A DNA stretch of 64,000 nt from Flavobacteriales bacterium UBA1494 (GCA_905182175.1 CAJJAT010000009.1:1-64000), one strand, 5' to 3'. Counted from the stretch's first letter, positions 46,364 through 56,484 are shown. Made by a program: numbers and translations. Notes: generated by a model not told the origin, from the letters alone.

Positions 46364-47059
46364 ATGAAAAAAGTTGTAAAAAATGCTGAAGAAGCAATTC
46401 AAGGAATTGAAAGCGGAATGACCTTAATGTTGGGGGGTTTTGGTTTGTGTGGAATTCCTGAGAAATGCATCGAGGCATTATCAAAAAAACCAGAAATAGG
46501 CAATTTAACGTGTATTTCTAACAATGCAGGAGTAGATGACTTTGGTCTTGGGTTGTTACTTAAAAACCACCAAATCAAGAAAATGATTTCTTCTTATGTT
46601 GGCGAAAATGCGGAATTTGAGCGTCAAATGTTGAGCGGCGAATTGGAGGTGGAACTAACACCTCAAGGAACATTAGCTGAGAAGTGCAGAGCAGGAGGAG
46701 CAGGAATTCCTGCATTTTTTACGCCAGCAGGTTACGGAACCGAAATTGCAGAAGGGAAAGAGACAAGAGAGTACAACGGAAAAATGTACATTTTGGAGGA
46801 GAGTTTGGTTTCTGATTACTCAATAGTGAAAGCTTGGAAAGGAGATACAAAAGGTAACCTAGTTTTCAAAGCAACGGCAAGAAACTTTAACCCTGTTATG
46901 GCTATGGCGGGAACAGTAACTATAGCAGAGGTAGAACATTTGGTAGAACCAGGAGAATTGGATCCAAATGAGATTCATACTCCAGGAATATTTGTTCACC
47001 GAATATTTGAAGGAAAGGATTATGAAAAAAGAATAGAGCAAAGAACCATTAGTCAATAG
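46364..47059 (+). CDS. scoA: 3-oxoacid CoA-transferase subunit A
   Basis: The alpha subunit of a succinyl-CoA:acetoacetate or butyryl/acetoacetate CoA transferase, which moves CoA between acids in ketone body or short-chain acid use. The 231-residue protein has the family motifs [49 protein letters not shown] and [15 protein letters not shown]. The ATG follows pbp1A by nine bases and the beta subunit gene begins 30 bases later. Confidence 0.92.
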   Translation: MKKVVKNAEEAIQGIESGMTLMLGGFGLCGIPEKCIEALSKKPEIGNLTCISNNAGVDDFGLGLLLKNHQIKKMISSYVGENAEFERQMLSGELEVELTPQGTLAEKCRAGGAGIPAFFTPAGYGTEIAEGKETREYNGKMYILEESLVSDYSIVKAWKGDTKGNLVFKATARNFNPVMAMAGTVTIAEVEHLVEPGELDPNEIHTPGIFVHRIFEGKDYEKRIEQRTISQ

Positions 47060-47089
47060 AAATACGAATCTTTTAATTACGAATTACAA

Positions 47090-47743
47090 ATGCTAAAGAA
47101 AGAAGATATTGCTAAACGGATTGCGGAGGAATTAAAAGACGGTTGGTACGTGAATTTAGGAATTGGAATTCCAACATTAGTTGCGAATTACATTCCAAAA
47201 GGAATTGACGTTACACTTCAGTCTGAAAATGGCTTGTTAGGTATGGGTCCTTTTCCAACAGCGGAAAATATAGACGCTGACTTGATAAATGCTGGCAAAC
47301 AAACGATTACTACGATGCCGGGTTCCGTCTTTTTTGACTCTTCTGACAGCTTTGCTATGATTAGAGCAGGAAAGGTACAGTTAACCGTTTTAGGAGCCAT
47401 GGAGGTGGATCAAAATGGAAACATTGCCAATTGGAAAATACCCGGCAAAATGGTAAAAGGCATGGGTGGAGCTATGGATTTAGTTGCTTCTGCAGAAAAT
47501 ATTATTGTTGCAATGATGCACACGAATAAAGCTGGAGAAAGTAAAATATTAAAAAAGTGCTCACTGCCGCTTACAGGTGTGAATTGCGTTACTAAAGTTG
47601 TAACTAACTTAGCAGTATTAGAAGTTAAGGAAGGAGCCTTTCACTTACTAGAACGAGCTCCGGGCGTTACTGTTGAAGAAATTCAAAACGCTACAGAAGG
47701 AGAATTAATAATAGCTGAGGAAGTTCCCGAAATGAAAATATAG
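47090..47743 (+). CDS. scoB: 3-oxoacid CoA-transferase subunit B
   Basis: The 217-residue beta subunit. It carries the nucleophilic glutamate in LQSENGLLGMGP, which forms the glutamyl-CoA intermediate, and the follow-up segments NLGIGIPTLVANYIP, GSVFFDSSDSFAMIRAG and ANWKIPGKMVKGMGGAMDL. It pairs with subunit A upstream; the two act as a heterotetramer. It is the last intact gene of the operon before the decayed membrane protein. Confidence 0.93.
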   Translation: MLKKEDIAKRIAEELKDGWYVNLGIGIPTLVANYIPKGIDVTLQSENGLLGMGPFPTAENIDADLINAGKQTITTMPGSVFFDSSDSFAMIRAGKVQLTVLGAMEVDQNGNIANWKIPGKMVKGMGGAMDLVASAENIIVAMMHTNKAGESKILKKCSLPLTGVNCVTKVVTNLAVLEVKEGAFHLLERAPGVTVEEIQNATEGELIIAEEVPEMKI

Positions 47744-47780
47744 TCTCGATAAAGCATTAGATAACAGTTTTTATTATAAA

Positions 47781-49524
47781 ATGAAAGTAGTTTTGCGAAA
47801 CTTATCTCTTTCCTTCCTCTGCTATTTGGGTTAGTAGTCGGGTTATTTTTTGTAACCTTTCAAATACTTCGATTTGACTTAGCTTTTTGACCTGGAAACT
47901 TAGGAGATACACGTTTAAATATCTACTTTTTAGAGCACGCCCATCAGTATTTTTTTACTGATAACGTGCCTACAGAAAGATATTGGAATGTCCCATTTAT
48001 GTACCCTCAAGAGGCTATCATGATTTTTTCAGATAACTTATTAGGAACGTCTATTTTATATAGTTTTTATAGGGTTTTAGGGTGCGATGTTTATTTAGCA
48101 TTTCAACTTTGGATGGTGTCGATAACCATTTTAAATTATTGTTGTGCCTATCTTTTTATAAACTATTTGATCAAGAATAAATTTGCAGCAGCATTAGGTG
48201 CCTTTATATTTGCTTTTTCTGTTGCATTGGTATCGCAGTATTCTTACCCTTAGGTTTATGCAAGGTTCTGCGTGCCTCTTGCATTTATGTTTGCTGTAAA
48301 ATTTCAAGAGACTCTTAAAACCAGACATTTTTTTGGATGGTATTTTTTGTAGTTTATTTGGGGTTTATGCTAGCTTTTCCTTTGGCAATATTTTTTGCAA
48401 TCGCAATTATAACAAGTGGGAGCAAGGTTATTTCAAAAGTAAGTTTGAAATATCTAGCAAAATCAGGTATATTTTTGATTATAAACATTTTAGTATTGTT
48501 GCCTTTGGTGATTCCGTACATGAATAGTCCAGCTAAGGTTAGGCCAAATGGAGAAATCGTTTATAGAAAGTTTGAAGAAGTGATTAATACGATTCCAACG
48601 ATTCAATCTTATTTATTTATCAATCGAGAAACAATATTTTGGGAGCCCCTTAATAATGTTGGTAAGCATCTTGATTTGTGGTGGAATCACCAGTTGTTTC
48701 CAGGAGCAACTGTCATTACCGCTATTTTTTTCTTGATTTTTTATGGATGTAAAAGAGTTTTCAAAAGAAACCAATTTTCCAAAACATTGTGGGCGATAGG
48801 GTTTTCAGGTATAATTACATTCTTGTTTTATTTGCGATTTGACGATAATTCTCTCTATAGTTTATTGTTTGAAATACCAGGATTCAATGCCGTAAGAGCT
48901 TTAAACAGAATAATTAATGTTGAGTTGATTTTTCTGGCTTTGTTTGGTGCAATTTCGTTTTGAGTTGTATCGAGAATGGTTAAATACAAATGGCCTTTAT
49001 TTGTTCTTATTTTAACTTTTATGGTTGCAGATAATTTTTTGTATGGTATTGGGCTGGGTAGATTTAAAAAAGATCGGGCGAAGGAGAGAGTTGACCTAGT
49101 TAGAGAAAAGATGAAAGGGCTAACTCCTCAAACGTTAGTTTCAGATAAACCGATTATATCATCAGGTAGAAAAGCGTGGCTTCAAATAGATGCTATGATA
49201 ATTGCTCAAGAGTTTGGATTAAAAACACTTAATGGTTATACCGGAAACGTTCCTACAGGTTATTAGCAATATGCAGTATTTAGCAGCATTGGGAGGGAAG
49301 TATGGAAGAAGAAAAAAGATCTAAAAGATGATATTGTAGTGATAAGTGGCATTAATGACCCAGAAATTGAACGCATAAGTTTAAAAATAAGGAGTAGTGC
49401 TCCCTGGTTAGAGAGTATTCGAAAACAAGCAATAGAGAGAAATATTTCTCTAGATGAAAATATTATTAAAAACACTAGTTGGATAATCAATCAGAACCAA
49501 CAAAAAAAGACAATAAACAAATAA
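47781..49524 (+). pseudogene. Decayed polytopic membrane protein (GT-C / YfhO-like)
   Basis: One protein of about 580 residues is visible across breaks: a start ATG at 47781, then AKLISFLPLLFGLVVGLFF, the conserved PGNLGDTRLN loop, MYPQEAIMIFSDN, several membrane helices, and a soluble tail ending NISLDENIIKNTSWIINQ. It resembles GT-C-fold membrane glycosyltransferases or YfhO-like proteins. In-frame stops lie at 47888 (TGA), 48251 (TAG), 48961 (TGA) and 49264 (TAG). Frame shifts lie near 47791-47794 (T run) and 48343-48348 (T run), each explained by one missing T. Domain and codon character remain good between breaks, so decay is recent. Its C-terminal tail matches that of the AlgJ-like protein at 54.97 kb. 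Confidence 0.75.
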
Positions 49525-49578
49525 ATATTCTTTTTTTTGCAGTCGACTGCGCTTGAAATAACTGTTTGAACACTAAAT

Positions 49579-50292
49579 ATGAAATTATCCATACTAATCC
49601 CGGCATATAACGAGGAGCGTACCATTCAGTTTATTTTAAATAAAGTAAGAGATGTTAAATTGCTAAACAATATTGAGAAGGAAATTATAATTGTGAACGA
49701 TTGTTCTACTGATGGAACCGTGCAAGCAATAGAGAAATATGCTGCAGCAAATCCTGAAATGAGCATCCAGTTACATAGCCAACCAAAGAATAAAGGGAAA
49801 GGGGCGGCCATTCACAAAGCAATTGAGCTAGCAACAGGGGATTACCTTATAGTTCAAGATGCAGACTTAGAATATGATCCCCGAGAGTATAATGATTTAT
49901 TAAAACCTATAATAGAAGGTTTCGCAGACGTTGTTTATGGATCAAGATTTTTAGGTGGGAATCCACATCGAATTTTGTTTTTCTGGCATTCACTAGGGAA
50001 TCAGTTTTTAACGTTTCTATCAAACATGTTTACAAACTTAAATTTGACTGATATGGAGACCTGTTATAAATTAATGGATAGCAAAATGGCCAAGAGTTTA
50101 AACTTAGTTGAGAATAGATTTGGGTTCGAACCCGAGCTGACCGCTAAGCTTTCTAGAGTGCCGAATGTTAGAATTTACGAGGTAGGAATATCCTATTACG
50201 GCAGGACGTATGAGGAAGGAAAGAAAATTGGTTGGAGAGATGGGGTAAGGGCTATTTATTGTATTGTTAAGTATAGTATATTCAAAAAGTAA
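49579..50292 (+). CDS. Glycosyltransferase family 2 (dolichyl/polyprenyl-phosphate sugar synthase type)
   Basis: A 237-residue protein opening [20 protein letters not shown], with [30 protein letters not shown] and the metal-binding QDADLEYDP (DxD-like). The later [13 protein letters not shown]-type and [14 protein letters not shown] segments are typical of the DPM1-like GT2 group, which makes polyprenyl-phosphate sugars as donors for membrane GT-C enzymes. No transmembrane helices follow. Its stop overlaps the next gene by one base (TAATG). Confidence 0.9.
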   Translation: MKLSILIPAYNEERTIQFILNKVRDVKLLNNIEKEIIIVNDCSTDGTVQAIEKYAAANPEMSIQLHSQPKNKGKGAAIHKAIELATGDYLIVQDADLEYDPREYNDLLKPIIEGFADVVYGSRFLGGNPHRILFFWHSLGNQFLTFLSNMFTNLNLTDMETCYKLMDSKMAKSLNLVENRFGFEPELTAKLSRVPNVRIYEVGISYYGRTYEEGKKIGWRDGVRAIYCIVKYSIFKK

Positions 50293-52562
50293 TGAAAAAC
50301 GTTATTTCCTTTTTTGTCATAATAGGATTAACGAGCTATTTCTGCTACAAGAAAGTTGAAACTACTTCTTCATTTGAAAGAGGGAATTACGGAGTGATAG
50401 ATTGGGATAACTTTGGGTATTACATGTACTTGCCTGCAACGTTTATTTATGACGATTTAAAATTAAAGGACAATACTTGGGTGGAAGAAGCTCAACGCAA
50501 ATACAGTTTATCATCAAATTACTATCAAGCACACGTAATTGAGAATGGTAATCATATTGTCCAGTACACAGCTGGTATGGCATTTTTATACAGTCCTGCA
50601 TTTTTTGCTGGTCACCTAGCAGCAAAACTAACATCGTATCCGGCAGACGGGTTTTCTCAGCCTTACCAATTAGCACTGTTATTACAGTCGTATTTAATGG
50701 TTTTTTTGGGTCTTTTCTTTTTGCGAAAGTTGGCTCTTTCTTTTTTTAGTGATAAACTATCTGCGCTCCTTATATTTTTACTTTGCGTCGGAACAAATTA
50801 CTTGCAAATTGTTCCTGCAAATGTTTCATCACCACATGTTTATTTGTTTGGCTTCTATGCTGCTCTGCTGTATTTAATACACCTTTGGCACAAGAAACCG
50901 GAGCTTAACTATTCGTTTTTAATCGGTCTTCTTTCAGCTTTGATGATACTAAGTAGGGCCAATGAGTTGTTGTTCTTGTTGGTTCCTGTTTTGTGGCTTG
51001 GAGGGCAGTTTAAAACCTATCAACAGAAAGGTTTATTTTTTTGGAATAATAAAAAGCACATTATTGCGGTAGCAGTTCCTTTGGTGTTATTTGGATTAGT
51101 GCAGCTTACTTACTGGCATTACACAACAGGACAGTGGATCTTCGATAGCTACACCAACGAAGACTTTAAGTTCTTAAGTCCATACTTGAAAGAGTATTTG
51201 TTTAGTTATAAAAAAGGATGGCTCCTATACACTCCGATTATGGTAATTGGGTTAATAGGTTTATTCATCACCGTTAAGAAAAACCGAGGAGTTGGTTTGC
51301 CAATACTCTTATTCATGTTGCTGAATATTTGGGTGTTGAGTAGTTGGGATTGCTGGTGGTATGCAGATAGTTTTAGTCAGCGTTCCATTGTGCAGTGTTA
51401 CCCTATTTTTCTATTGCCATTTGGGTACTTCATTCAAGAGCTAAATCTTTCTTTCAAAAGAATCAAGGTACCTGTTATTATTCTTTTAGCTGTAATTGTT
51501 GTCCTGAATGTATTTCAAGTTTGGCAATTCGAACAGGGAATTATTCATTCACAGCGAATGACAAAAGAATATTACTGGAATATAATAGGAGAAACAGACT
51601 TTTATCACGCGAATAGAAGGTTATTAGATCCTGACAGATCTGTTGATTATTTACCTGAAGAAAAGCCTCAGAAGCACAAAATAATTTACAGTGAGACATA
51701 TAGTGATCAAAGTGATGTTGACGTAATGGTAGATGGGCGCTACCATAAAGAGGAAGGCAGCTTGACATTATCGAACGAGAATAGAAGGAGTAAGATCGTG
51801 CAGTTTGCATTTAGTGACATATCGGATACCACCTTTAGTTACCTTATTTCAAGAATACGATTCAAATCAGAATATGATGCTAAAGTAAATCCTTTTGGCA
51901 TCGAATTTAATATGATAGATGCCAAAAGTGGCAAGAGCTACCGTCGAGTATATCGAGGAGTTGAAAATATTGATAGGTTTGAGAAAGGAAGCTGGGGTAC
52001 ATTGGATTTAGTTGTGATTCCTCCTTTCATGAGAAATGAAAATGATAGCATACGGATAAATGTATTTGTAAAGGGGAATGAGCCTGTTAAAATCGACAAC
52101 TTTTCCGTTGAGGTTTTTGACCCTTCCTTTCTTCCGAGGTTAGAACAACTAACTTATTACAACGATTACAACACATTAATAATTGGAAACTGGTCTAAGT
52201 CTTCTTCAATTTTGGAAGAAAAAGGCTACGAATGGGTAGACTCTACTCACCAATACAGTTCAACTTTATCTTTGCCAATTTCTGAACTTGACGGGCGCAA
52301 CTCTATTGAAGTAGAGTTAAACGCTAACTTAAAGTACAATTATTCAGGAGGAGGAGTTATCGTAAGTGTTGGCAACGAGAAAGAGAGTTATTTTTATAAA
52401 CATTACTCTCTCGAAAGAAAAGGAGAAGATTGGGAGCTGGAACGTTTTTCTTTTAACTTGCCTATGGGTTTACCTGTTGAAGGAGCGACATTAAAAGCCT
52501 ATGTCTGGAACAAATCAACTGCCCCGATATTTATTAGAAATATAGCAGTCGTTTGTAAATAA
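50292..52562 (+). CDS. Large membrane protein, GT-C-like, with C-terminal beta domain
   Basis: A 756-residue protein. Residues 1-410 contain about ten membrane helices. The first periplasmic loop has acidic residues (VIDWDNFGYYMYLPA, then YDDLKLKD) as in GT-C glycosyltransferases that use polyprenyl-phosphate sugars. Residues about 450-756 are soluble and beta-rich, with two jelly-roll-like halves (FSYLISRIRFKSEYDAK and ISELDGRNSIEVELNANL). Translation is coupled to the upstream DPM1-like gene, which could make its donor. The exact acceptor is unknown; the GT-C role is inferred from topology and context, not from a certain family match. Confidence 0.65.
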   Translation: MKNVISFFVIIGLTSYFCYKKVETTSSFERGNYGVIDWDNFGYYMYLPATFIYDDLKLKDNTWVEEAQRKYSLSSNYYQAHVIENGNHIVQYTAGMAFLYSPAFFAGHLAAKLTSYPADGFSQPYQLALLLQSYLMVFLGLFFLRKLALSFFSDKLSALLIFLLCVGTNYLQIVPANVSSPHVYLFGFYAALLYLIHLWHKKPELNYSFLIGLLSALMILSRANELLFLLVPVLWLGGQFKTYQQKGLFFWNNKKHIIAVAVPLVLFGLVQLTYWHYTTGQWIFDSYTNEDFKFLSPYLKEYLFSYKKGWLLYTPIMVIGLIGLFITVKKNRGVGLPILLFMLLNIWVLSSWDCWWYADSFSQRSIVQCYPIFLLPFGYFIQELNLSFKRIKVPVIILLAVIVVLNVFQVWQFEQGIIHSQRMTKEYYWNIIGETDFYHANRRLLDPDRSVDYLPEEKPQKHKIIYSETYSDQSDVDVMVDGRYHKEEGSLTLSNENRRSKIVQFAFSDISDTTFSYLISRIRFKSEYDAKVNPFGIEFNMIDAKSGKSYRRVYRGVENIDRFEKGSWGTLDLVVIPPFMRNENDSIRINVFVKGNEPVKIDNFSVEVFDPSFLPRLEQLTYYNDYNTLIIGNWSKSSSILEEKGYEWVDSTHQYSSTLSLPISELDGRNSIEVELNANLKYNYSGGGVIVSVGNEKESYFYKHYSLERKGEDWELERFSFNLPMGLPVEGATLKAYVWNKSTAPIFIRNIAVVCK

Positions 52563-52740
52563 GGGAAGTGTAATCAGTAGAGTACTGATGAGTTAAAAAA
52601 AGGGGAACGTGCAATCTGTTAAAGTCTTGAAAAGTACAAAGAGCTCCTTAATATTGCTTTAATGACAATCGGGTTAACAGTAAATAGCTAAAAATGAAGG
52701 TCTCAATAAAATCTATTTCTTTGCAAAAAATTACTACGTT

Positions 52741-53466
52741 GTGACAGTTATAATTATTCCGTGTTTTAACGAAGCTAAAAGGCTTCCAATTGAAAGGTTT
52801 GAAACTTTTATTAAGAGTAAGTCTTTAGAAGTAGCATTTTTGTTTGTCAACGATGGAAGTACGGACGACACAATAGGTGTGTTAATGCAATTGAAAAGTA
52901 AGTTTAATGATCAGGTTGAAATCTTAGAGTTAAAACAAAATGTTGGGAAGGCAGAAGCCATTCGGCAAGGCATGTTGACAGCAAAAAAAGAAAACCATCA
53001 TTATCTCGGGTATTTTGACGCTGATTTAGCGACTCCATTAGACGAAATAGCAAGGTTATTAGAGTATACAAAAAGGAACGTAGTTCCGTACATTGTTATG
53101 GGAAGTAGAGTTAAGTTATTTGGGTTTTCCGAAATAAGGAGAAATGTAAGTAGGCACTATATTGGAAGAGTGTTCGCTACAGTTGTGAGCAATATGCTTC
53201 GTTTACCGATCTATGATACACAATGCGGAGCAAAGCTGATTCATTCAAAAGTTGTATCTACGTTATTCAATGAAAAATTTTCTTCAAAATGGATGTTTGA
53301 TGTAGAGTTGTTTTTTAGATTAAAAAACAAATACACTGATTTTGAATGTAGGATAATTGAGATTCCTTTAAAAAAATGGAATGATATTGCGGGGTCTAAA
53401 ATTCCATTTTCTTATTTCTTGCAGGCTCCGCTTGATCTCTTGAGAATATATTTCAAGTACAAATAG
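52741..53466 (+). CDS. Glycosyltransferase family 2
   Basis: A 241-residue GT2 protein. It opens VTVIIIPCFNEAKRLPIERF, with FVNDGSTDDTIGVL, NVGKAEAIRQGML and the metal-binding YFDADLATPLDEI. The later VMGSRVKLFGFSEIRR and YDTQCGAKL segments are typical of the DPM1/DPG-type group. The start is GTG at 52741. It is separated from the membrane protein by 178 bases, so it may have its own promoter, but no exact -7 box is visible. Confidence 0.9.
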   Translation: MTVIIIPCFNEAKRLPIERFETFIKSKSLEVAFLFVNDGSTDDTIGVLMQLKSKFNDQVEILELKQNVGKAEAIRQGMLTAKKENHHYLGYFDADLATPLDEIARLLEYTKRNVVPYIVMGSRVKLFGFSEIRRNVSRHYIGRVFATVVSNMLRLPIYDTQCGAKLIHSKVVSTLFNEKFSSKWMFDVELFFRLKNKYTDFECRIIEIPLKKWNDIAGSKIPFSYFLQAPLDLLRIYFKYK

Positions 53467-53563
53467 GCTTTTCGGTAAGGTTTCAGTGTGTTTTATTAGG
53501 CACAATAATTTCTGTGTTTAAGTTAAAACTAAGTATTTTAGCAATAAAGAAATAATAGGATAA

Positions 53564-54976
53564 TTGGTATTTAGTAGTTTAATCTTTCTTCTTCTTTTTC
53601 TACCAATTTTTTTAATAGGGTATCACCTTGTAGAAAAACGATATAAAAACAGCTTTGCGTTACTGTTTAGCCTACTTTTTTATTTTTGGGGCGCACCTAA
53701 CTTTATATTAATTGCCATAGGTAGTATCATTGTAGATTACTATCTAGTTGCATTCATTTCGAGATTTAAAGCGAGAAATAGACTCGTCATGCTGTGGGTT
53801 TCCATTGTGTTTAATCTCTCGTTTTTACTCTACTATAAGTACTTTGATTTTTTTATTGAAAATTTGAATATAGTCTTAGAAGGAGGACATACATACGACA
53901 TTGCGGCTATTATTTTACCCATAGGGATTAGTTTTTTCACCTTTCAAAAAATTAGTTATTCGGTTGATATTTATCGAAAAACAGCTCCCCCTCTGAAAAG
54001 CTTACTTGATTATTCTCTGTACATAATGTTATTTCCGCAGTTAATTGCAGGACCAATTGTTCGGTACAATGAAATTGCAGATCAGCTTAATAACAGAGAG
54101 TTTAGGAATTACAACGATCGTATTTATGGTCTGTATCGATTTGCTATTGGTTTGGCAAAAAAAGCAATAATTGCCAATGTTCTTGGAGAAAAAGCAGATC
54201 TAATTTTTGGATTAGAGTCTGTAGACTTAAACTCATCAGTAGCTTGGTTGGGCATAATTTGTTATACGTTTCAAATTTACTTCGACTTTTCCGGGTATTC
54301 AGACATGGCCATAGGTCTTGGTCGAATGATGGGGTTTAAGTTTCCAGAGAATTTTAACAGTCCTTATATTTCGCAAAGCATTACAGAGTTTTGGAAGCGA
54401 TGGCACATTACTTTAGGAAGTTGGATGAGAGATTATTTATACATTCCACTTGGAGGGAATAGGGTAAGTAGCAAGGTGAGATTATACAGTAATTTATGGT
54501 TGGTGTTTTTGATTTCAGGCCTATGGCACGGAGCATCTTGGAATTTTGTTCTTTGGGGGGCATATCACGGGCTGTTTCTAATTTTTGATAGGTTGTTTTT
54601 GAATACTCTTACCAAAGGCATAGGAAAACTTGGACGAGTCATGATCACCTTTCTTGTGGTACTATTTGGATGGGTATTGTTTCGGACTGAGAATTTGACA
54701 GCGGCAGTAGACTATTATTCCGCACTATTATCGTTTGATTTTCAAAATATTTACCTTTTTGTTAGTGCGAAATTTTACAGAGTGTTAAGTGTTGCTTTAA
54801 TCATGAGTTTTTTACTTTTTTCAGATCGAATAAAGAACATGTACAGCCGATTTGTTGATTCAGGTGCATTTCAAAATCAAATCATAAAGTCGGTTTTTGC
54901 TTTGTTTTTAATTACAATTTGTGTGGCAAATTTGGCAGGTTCAGGTTTTAACCCTTTTATATACTTCAGATTTTGA
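53564..54976 (+). CDS. MBOAT family O-acyltransferase (AlgI-like)
   Basis: A 470-residue polytopic protein of the AlgI/DltB type that moves acyl groups across the membrane for O-acetylation of extracytoplasmic polymers. The signature segments are PIGISFFTFQKISYSVDIYR, FPQLIAGPIVRYNEI, YFDFSGYSDMAIGLGRMMGF, PYISQSITEFWKRWHITLG and the catalytic His in SGLWHGASWNFVLWG. The start is TTG at 53564, with an in-frame TAA immediately upstream, so no earlier start is possible. Its TGA overlaps the start of the AlgJ-like gene (TTGA). Confidence 0.94.
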   Translation: MVFSSLIFLLLFLPIFLIGYHLVEKRYKNSFALLFSLLFYFWGAPNFILIAIGSIIVDYYLVAFISRFKARNRLVMLWVSIVFNLSFLLYYKYFDFFIENLNIVLEGGHTYDIAAIILPIGISFFTFQKISYSVDIYRKTAPPLKSLLDYSLYIMLFPQLIAGPIVRYNEIADQLNNREFRNYNDRIYGLYRFAIGLAKKAIIANVLGEKADLIFGLESVDLNSSVAWLGIICYTFQIYFDFSGYSDMAIGLGRMMGFKFPENFNSPYISQSITEFWKRWHITLGSWMRDYLYIPLGGNRVSSKVRLYSNLWLVFLISGLWHGASWNFVLWGAYHGLFLIFDRLFLNTLTKGIGKLGRVMITFLVVLFGWVLFRTENLTAAVDYYSALLSFDFQNIYLFVSAKFYRVLSVALIMSFLLFSDRIKNMYSRFVDSGAFQNQIIKSVFALFLITICVANLAGSGFNPFIYFRF

Positions 54977-56457
54977 TAAATACAAAACGGAACATAATAA
55001 AGGCAGTGTACATTGCTATTGTATTGGCCCTCCTTATTCCTGTAGCTCAGTATAACTTTAATTTTGTTGAGTTAGAGGACCTGAGTGGGAGCTATAAAAA
55101 GGAAAAAATTAAAATTCCTGTACTTAGTTTAAATAATCTTAAGAGTGGGGATTATCAGAAGTTGTCAAGTAAATATTGGAAGAATGAACATGGGTTTAGA
55201 AACTTTTTTATTCGGTTAAACAATCAAGTTAATTTTTCGCTTTTCGACAAGGCAAATGCTAACGGTACTATAGTTTGCAAAGACAATGTGCTGATTACCG
55301 AAGGGGATATAAAATCCTACCTTGGAAAAGACTTTGCGGGAAAGGCACGAATCGACGAAATGCTTGACAAGGTAAAGTTCATAGACGATACTTTGAAAAA
55401 GAGAGGGATCTCTTTCTTTTTTATAATTGCTCCGAGTAAAGCTTCGGTTTATAAAGATAAAATACCTTCAAAATATTTTGAAATATATAAATCAGGCACA
55501 ACGAATTATGATTATTTCATAGCAGGAGCCAAACAAAGGAATTTAAAAGTATTTGATACAAAAAAGATTATTTTGGAAGACAAGTCCTTTTTTGACTATC
55601 CGGTTTTTCCAAAAAACGGAATTCATTGGTCGGGAAATACTGTTGCAAAAATTTCTGATACATTAGTTGATTTTTTAGCACATGAAATTGGGTTGGAGGT
55701 TCCAAGTATTGAATTGACAAAAGGGGAAGAAACGATCTTAAATTACCGTTTTACTGATTACGACATTGGAGAAGCCATGAACCTATTGTGGAATATTTCT
55801 GATGATGTTCTGCATTATCCAACCTTACGCTTTTCTGATAGCAAGCAAAATAAGCCAAATGTTTTGGGCGTAGGCGATAGTTTTATTCAAAGTTTTTATG
55901 GGTTTTACCCAATATTAGATTCTGTTTTCTCAAAAAAATCTAATCTATGGTACTACAATAAAACCCTCGGCTGGCCACAAGAAATAGTTCGTTACGGCAT
56001 AAAGACCTTTCAATTAGATTTAGAGTTGGAACTCGAAAACAGGGACTGCGTGATATTAGAAATGACGGAAGAGAATTTAAAAATGACGGGGTACGGATTT
56101 ATTGAAGATGTATTTGATCATTTTAAGGGAAAGCATATAATTACAGCGGGAAAACAGTCATTGTATAATAAACTTGCATTGGACTTAGAAATTGATAAAC
56201 AAGCCAAAAAAATGGCATCAATAGTAGGGTATAGTATTCCTCAAATGAAAAAGTCTTTAATTAAGGGCAAAATAAAAAACGAGTGGCTGGTTGATTTCGA
56301 TTATGAAGCTGAAGTACAAAAAGTAATCGTGGCTATTAAATCTACTCCAACTTGGCTAGCGGGTGTAAAAGAAAAGGCGATTAGGAGAAATGAGTCTCTC
56401 GATAAGGCAATAAGGGGTGACGCAATGTGGGTAGTAAACAAAAAAATTGGGGAATAA
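54973..56457 (+). CDS. AlgJ/AlgX-like SGNH-type O-acetyltransferase partner
   Basis: A 494-residue protein with an N-terminal membrane anchor (about residues 8-28) and a periplasmic domain. The segments FRNFFIRLNNQVNF, SFFFIIAPSKASVYKDKIP, GIHWSGNTVAKI (His-Trp) and the nucleophile block GVGDSFIQSFYGF are those of the AlgJ/AlgX/DHHW group, which transfers acyl groups delivered by an MBOAT partner to sugars. The C-terminus has the tail PTWLAGVKEKAIRRNESLD, shared with the pseudogene at 47.8 kb. The start is TTG, overlapping the MBOAT stop by four bases, so the pair is coupled. Confidence 0.85.
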   Translation: MINTKRNIIKAVYIAIVLALLIPVAQYNFNFVELEDLSGSYKKEKIKIPVLSLNNLKSGDYQKLSSKYWKNEHGFRNFFIRLNNQVNFSLFDKANANGTIVCKDNVLITEGDIKSYLGKDFAGKARIDEMLDKVKFIDDTLKKRGISFFFIIAPSKASVYKDKIPSKYFEIYKSGTTNYDYFIAGAKQRNLKVFDTKKIILEDKSFFDYPVFPKNGIHWSGNTVAKISDTLVDFLAHEIGLEVPSIELTKGEETILNYRFTDYDIGEAMNLLWNISDDVLHYPTLRFSDSKQNKPNVLGVGDSFIQSFYGFYPILDSVFSKKSNLWYYNKTLGWPQEIVRYGIKTFQLDLELELENRDCVILEMTEENLKMTGYGFIEDVFDHFKGKHIITAGKQSLYNKLALDLEIDKQAKKMASIVGYSIPQMKKSLIKGKIKNEWLVDFDYEAEVQKVIVAIKSTPTWLAGVKEKAIRRNESLDKAIRGDAMWVVNKKIGE

Positions 56458-56484
56458 AACAAGATAAAAAAGGGAACTATATCT

